NCBI GenBank assembly: GCA_002729115.1
Contig: PBWG01000145.1
Span: 1-7,280, forward strand
Source of the DNA: Crocinitomicaceae bacterium
Lineage (GTDB): Bacteria; Bacteroidota; Bacteroidia; Flavobacteriales_D; Sanyastnellaceae
Reading direction: 5' to 3'
Length of the DNA: 7,280 bases
Shown here: piece by piece, positions 5,974-7,280 of the stretch
Layout: each line of letters opens with the position of its first letter
How positions within the stretch are numbered: the first letter of the stretch is position 1
Made by a program: the position numbers and the translations under genes
Notes under the pieces: generated by a model
The model's input: the letters and a program-made list of their open reading frames with translations, nothing else
Database searches by the model: none
What the model was told of the DNA's origin: nothing

Positions 5974-6728
5974 TGAGCTGGAACGTGAACGGCCTGCGGG
6001 CCGTCGTCAAGAAAGGATTTCAAGACCAAATCGACGGGCTCGCCCCCGATGTCTTGGGGCTCCAGGAAACCAAAGCGCAAGACGAGCAGGTCCGGGAGGC
6101 CCTCTTTGGTTGGGATTCCTACGAATTGCACTCCAGCTCCGCCATCAAGAAGGGCTACAGCGGCACCGCAATCCTCACCAAGCGGCCACCGCTTTCGGTG
6201 CAGGCCGGACTGGGCGTGGCCGAGCTGGACACAGAAGGCAGGGTGCTTCGGGCAGAATTCGAGGCATTTCACTTTGTCACGGTGTACACGCCCAATTCCA
6301 GCTCTGGGTTGAAACGGTTGCCTTTCCGCGGCAAATGGGACATCGCCTTCCGCGATTACTTGAAAGAACTGGACCAAGACAAACCTGTGGTGTGTTGCGG
6401 GGACCTGAACGTGGCCCATCGCGAGATCGACCTCGCCCGTCCGGCGGCCAACTACAACAAGACCCCTGGCTACACCCAGCAGGAAATCGACGGCATGGAC
6501 GCATTGCAACTAGCCGGGTTCGTCGACACCTGGCGCGCCGCCAATCCCGACACGGTGAAATACTCGTGGTGGAGCTACCGCGGCGGGGCAAGGGAAAAAA
6601 ACGTGGGCTGGCGTTTGGATTACATGCTTGTGAGTGAACGGGCCATGCCGCACGTGCAACATGCCAAGATCCACGACGAAGTCTTGGGCAGCGACCACTG
6701 CCCCGTGTCGCTGACGTGGCAGGCCTGA
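5964..6728 (+). CDS. xth: Exodeoxyribonuclease III (AP endonuclease)
   Basis: This 254-residue enzyme belongs to the ExoIII/APE1 family, which cuts DNA at abasic sites and trims 3' blocks during base excision repair. The catalytic and metal residues are all visible: Asn7 in SWNVNG, Glu35 in LQETK, Tyr108 in VYTPNSS, Asp147 and Asn149 in GDLNVAH, Asp219 in WRLDYML, and Asp244-His245 in SDHCP. The length is typical. The ATG at 5964 gives MRLMSWNVNGLRA, matching the usual start M-x-x-x-SWNVNG; an upstream ATG at 5931 would add 11 residues and a downstream one at 5973 would remove the first strand. The chosen start lies inside the end of the arginyltransferase-like gene (10-base overlap), so the two are probably translated from one mRNA. 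The spacing of motifs resembles APE1-like bacterial ExoA as much as E. coli XthA. Confidence 0.95.
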   Translation: MRLMSWNVNGLRAVVKKGFQDQIDGLAPDVLGLQETKAQDEQVREALFGWDSYELHSSSAIKKGYSGTAILTKRPPLSVQAGLGVAELDTEGRVLRAEFEAFHFVTVYTPNSSSGLKRLPFRGKWDIAFRDYLKELDQDKPVVCCGDLNVAHREIDLARPAANYNKTPGYTQQEIDGMDALQLAGFVDTWRAANPDTVKYSWWSYRGGAREKNVGWRLDYMLVSERAMPHVQHAKIHDEVLGSDHCPVSLTWQA

Positions 6729-6753
6729 AGCCAACACGCCCGCCCGTCAAATG

Positions 6754-6774
6754 AGCGTGTGACGCGTCCACGCT
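6754..6774 (+). terminator. GC-rich hairpin after xth, possible terminator
   Basis: AGCGTG (6754-6759) pairs with CACGCT (6769-6774), and the 8-base palindrome GACGCGTC (6761-6768) lies between them, giving an 8-bp stem with one bulged T and a CGCG loop. An alternative pairing uses ACACGC (6734-6739) with GCGTGT (6755-6760). No T-run follows, so intrinsic termination is uncertain. The remainder of the 70-base gap shows only a weak promoter-like CATTCTTG at 6780-6787. Confidence 0.35.
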
Positions 6775-6798
6775 GGAGGCATTCTTGCCCCCAAAAAC

Positions 6799-7014
6799 AT
6801 GACGTACCCCTATTTTCGCTTGGCTGTTGCCACCCTGAGCCTGCTGTCCTTGGCGGATGTTCATGGCCAGTGCCATGCCGACTTGAACGGCAACCACATG
6901 GTGGACAACCACGACCTTTTGATTCTGCTGGCCGACTACGGCCAATCGTGCGAAGACGCCGGTTGGCACGATCCCATCTTGTACGAAATCCACTACAACC
7001 CCAGCACCCAATAA
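6799..7014 (+). CDS. Secreted dockerin-like / lamin-tail protein, N-terminal piece ended by in-frame TAA
   Basis: This 71-residue reading frame encodes the start of an exported protein. Residues 1-23 (hydrophobic LAVATLSLLSL core, then ADVHG) look like a signal peptide with cleavage near Gly23-Gln24. Residues 25-51 form a single dockerin-like calcium loop between two cysteines: DLNGNHMVDNHD has the loop ligands Asp28, Asn30, Asn32 and Asp39, followed by the LLILLADYG helix. Residues 58-71 (DPILYEIHYNPSTQ) are the first strand of a lamin-tail domain, which then continues in the same frame beyond the TAA at 7012-7014. The domain is therefore cut after its first strand, and this piece is unlikely to be a complete protein. 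No Shine-Dalgarno sequence is present before the ATG. Related proteins are usually large, secreted and surface- or matrix-associated; the function here is unknown. Confidence 0.6.
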   Translation: MTYPYFRLAVATLSLLSLADVHGQCHADLNGNHMVDNHDLLILLADYGQSCEDAGWHDPILYEIHYNPSTQ

Positions 7015-7280
7015 GGGACCGACAGCGACCACGAATTCCTGGAGTTCACCAACCCGCACCCGTTCGACCTTCATGTGGGCGGATGGTCCGTCGCCGACGG
7101 CATCGACTGTGCATTTCCCCCGGACACGTGGATCGAAGCCGGAGGCCAGCTGGTGGTCGCCAACAATCCTGGCATGCTGGACACCTTGGTGCCCGACTTC
7201 ACGCCTGTCATGGGCTGGTCAGGCGCGTCTGGCCTTCACAACAGTGGGGAAACCTTGAGGTTGGTTCGGCCCGACGGCTC
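7015..7280 (+). pseudogene. Continuation of the lamin-tail domain after the in-frame stop, runs off right edge
   Basis: Directly after the TAA and in the same frame, 88 further codons without a stop encode GTDSDHEFLEFTNPHPFDLH, then a GGWSV strand, FPPDTWIEAGGQLVVA and LHNSGETLRLVRPDG. This is the remainder of a lamin-tail (LTD) domain, a secreted immunoglobulin-like fold found in bacterial surface proteins and extracellular nucleases. The pattern from the first piece, EIHYNPSTQ-stop-GTDSDHEFLEF, matches the usual 'NEIHYNP...Q.SDxEFIEL.N' without any gap, so the gene appears to be one unit broken by a single codon. Whether it is a true pseudogene, a strain-level nonsense allele, a sequencing error or a readthrough product cannot be decided here. 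The frame is open at the right edge, so the full protein is longer. Confidence 0.7.

Noticed and set aside
7012..7014. Reassignment of TAA to a sense codon in this organism
   Set aside because: No other complete gene here contains in-frame TAA, and one interrupted gene is far better explained by mutation or error.

Overview
The window looks like a piece of a GC-rich bacterial chromosome, most likely Bacteroidota (an unusually GC-rich Flavobacteriales or Cryomorphaceae-like lineage is my guess). The grounds are: no convincing Shine-Dalgarno sequence before any gene; several starts preceded by TTG / TAnnTTTG-like elements, the Bacteroidota promoter type; an arginyltransferase-like protein of the kind I associate with Bacteroidota; and a secreted protein with a dockerin-like calcium loop plus a lamin-tail domain. 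All six complete genes end in TGA. No tRNA, rRNA, CRISPR array, insertion sequence or phage gene was seen, and no gene-free stretch exceeds about 75 bases.

Layout. The left part (1-2700) is a tightly packed leftward operon: rpe (ribulose-phosphate 3-epimerase), then an asparagine-synthase-related protein 9 bases later, then the first 117 codons of a polysaccharide flippase (Wzx/MATE-like) whose ATG overlaps the preceding stop. The flippase runs off the left edge, and this end is probably the edge of a surface-polysaccharide cluster. A 74-base divergent intergenic region (2701-2774) separates it from rightward genes: coaE (dephospho-CoA kinase), a class-3-type aldehyde dehydrogenase, an arginyl-tRNA-protein-transferase-like protein, and exodeoxyribonuclease III, the last two overlapping by 10 bases. 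After a 70-base gap with a hairpin there is a secreted dockerin-like/lamin-tail protein that is interrupted by an in-frame TAA and runs off the right edge.

How the genes relate. Most are housekeeping enzymes (pentose phosphate pathway, coenzyme A synthesis, aldehyde detoxification, DNA repair) with no obvious shared pathway. The parts most worth a second look are: the nonsense codon inside a well-conserved lamin-tail domain; an asparagine-synthase relative that has lost the glutaminase cysteine and the acidic residues of a conserved synthase loop; an arginyltransferase-like protein lacking the N-terminal cysteine pairs; and a recurring near-leaderless promoter arrangement, including an 11-bp perfect inverted repeat that contains both divergent start codons. 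I found no convincing new defence or mobile system.
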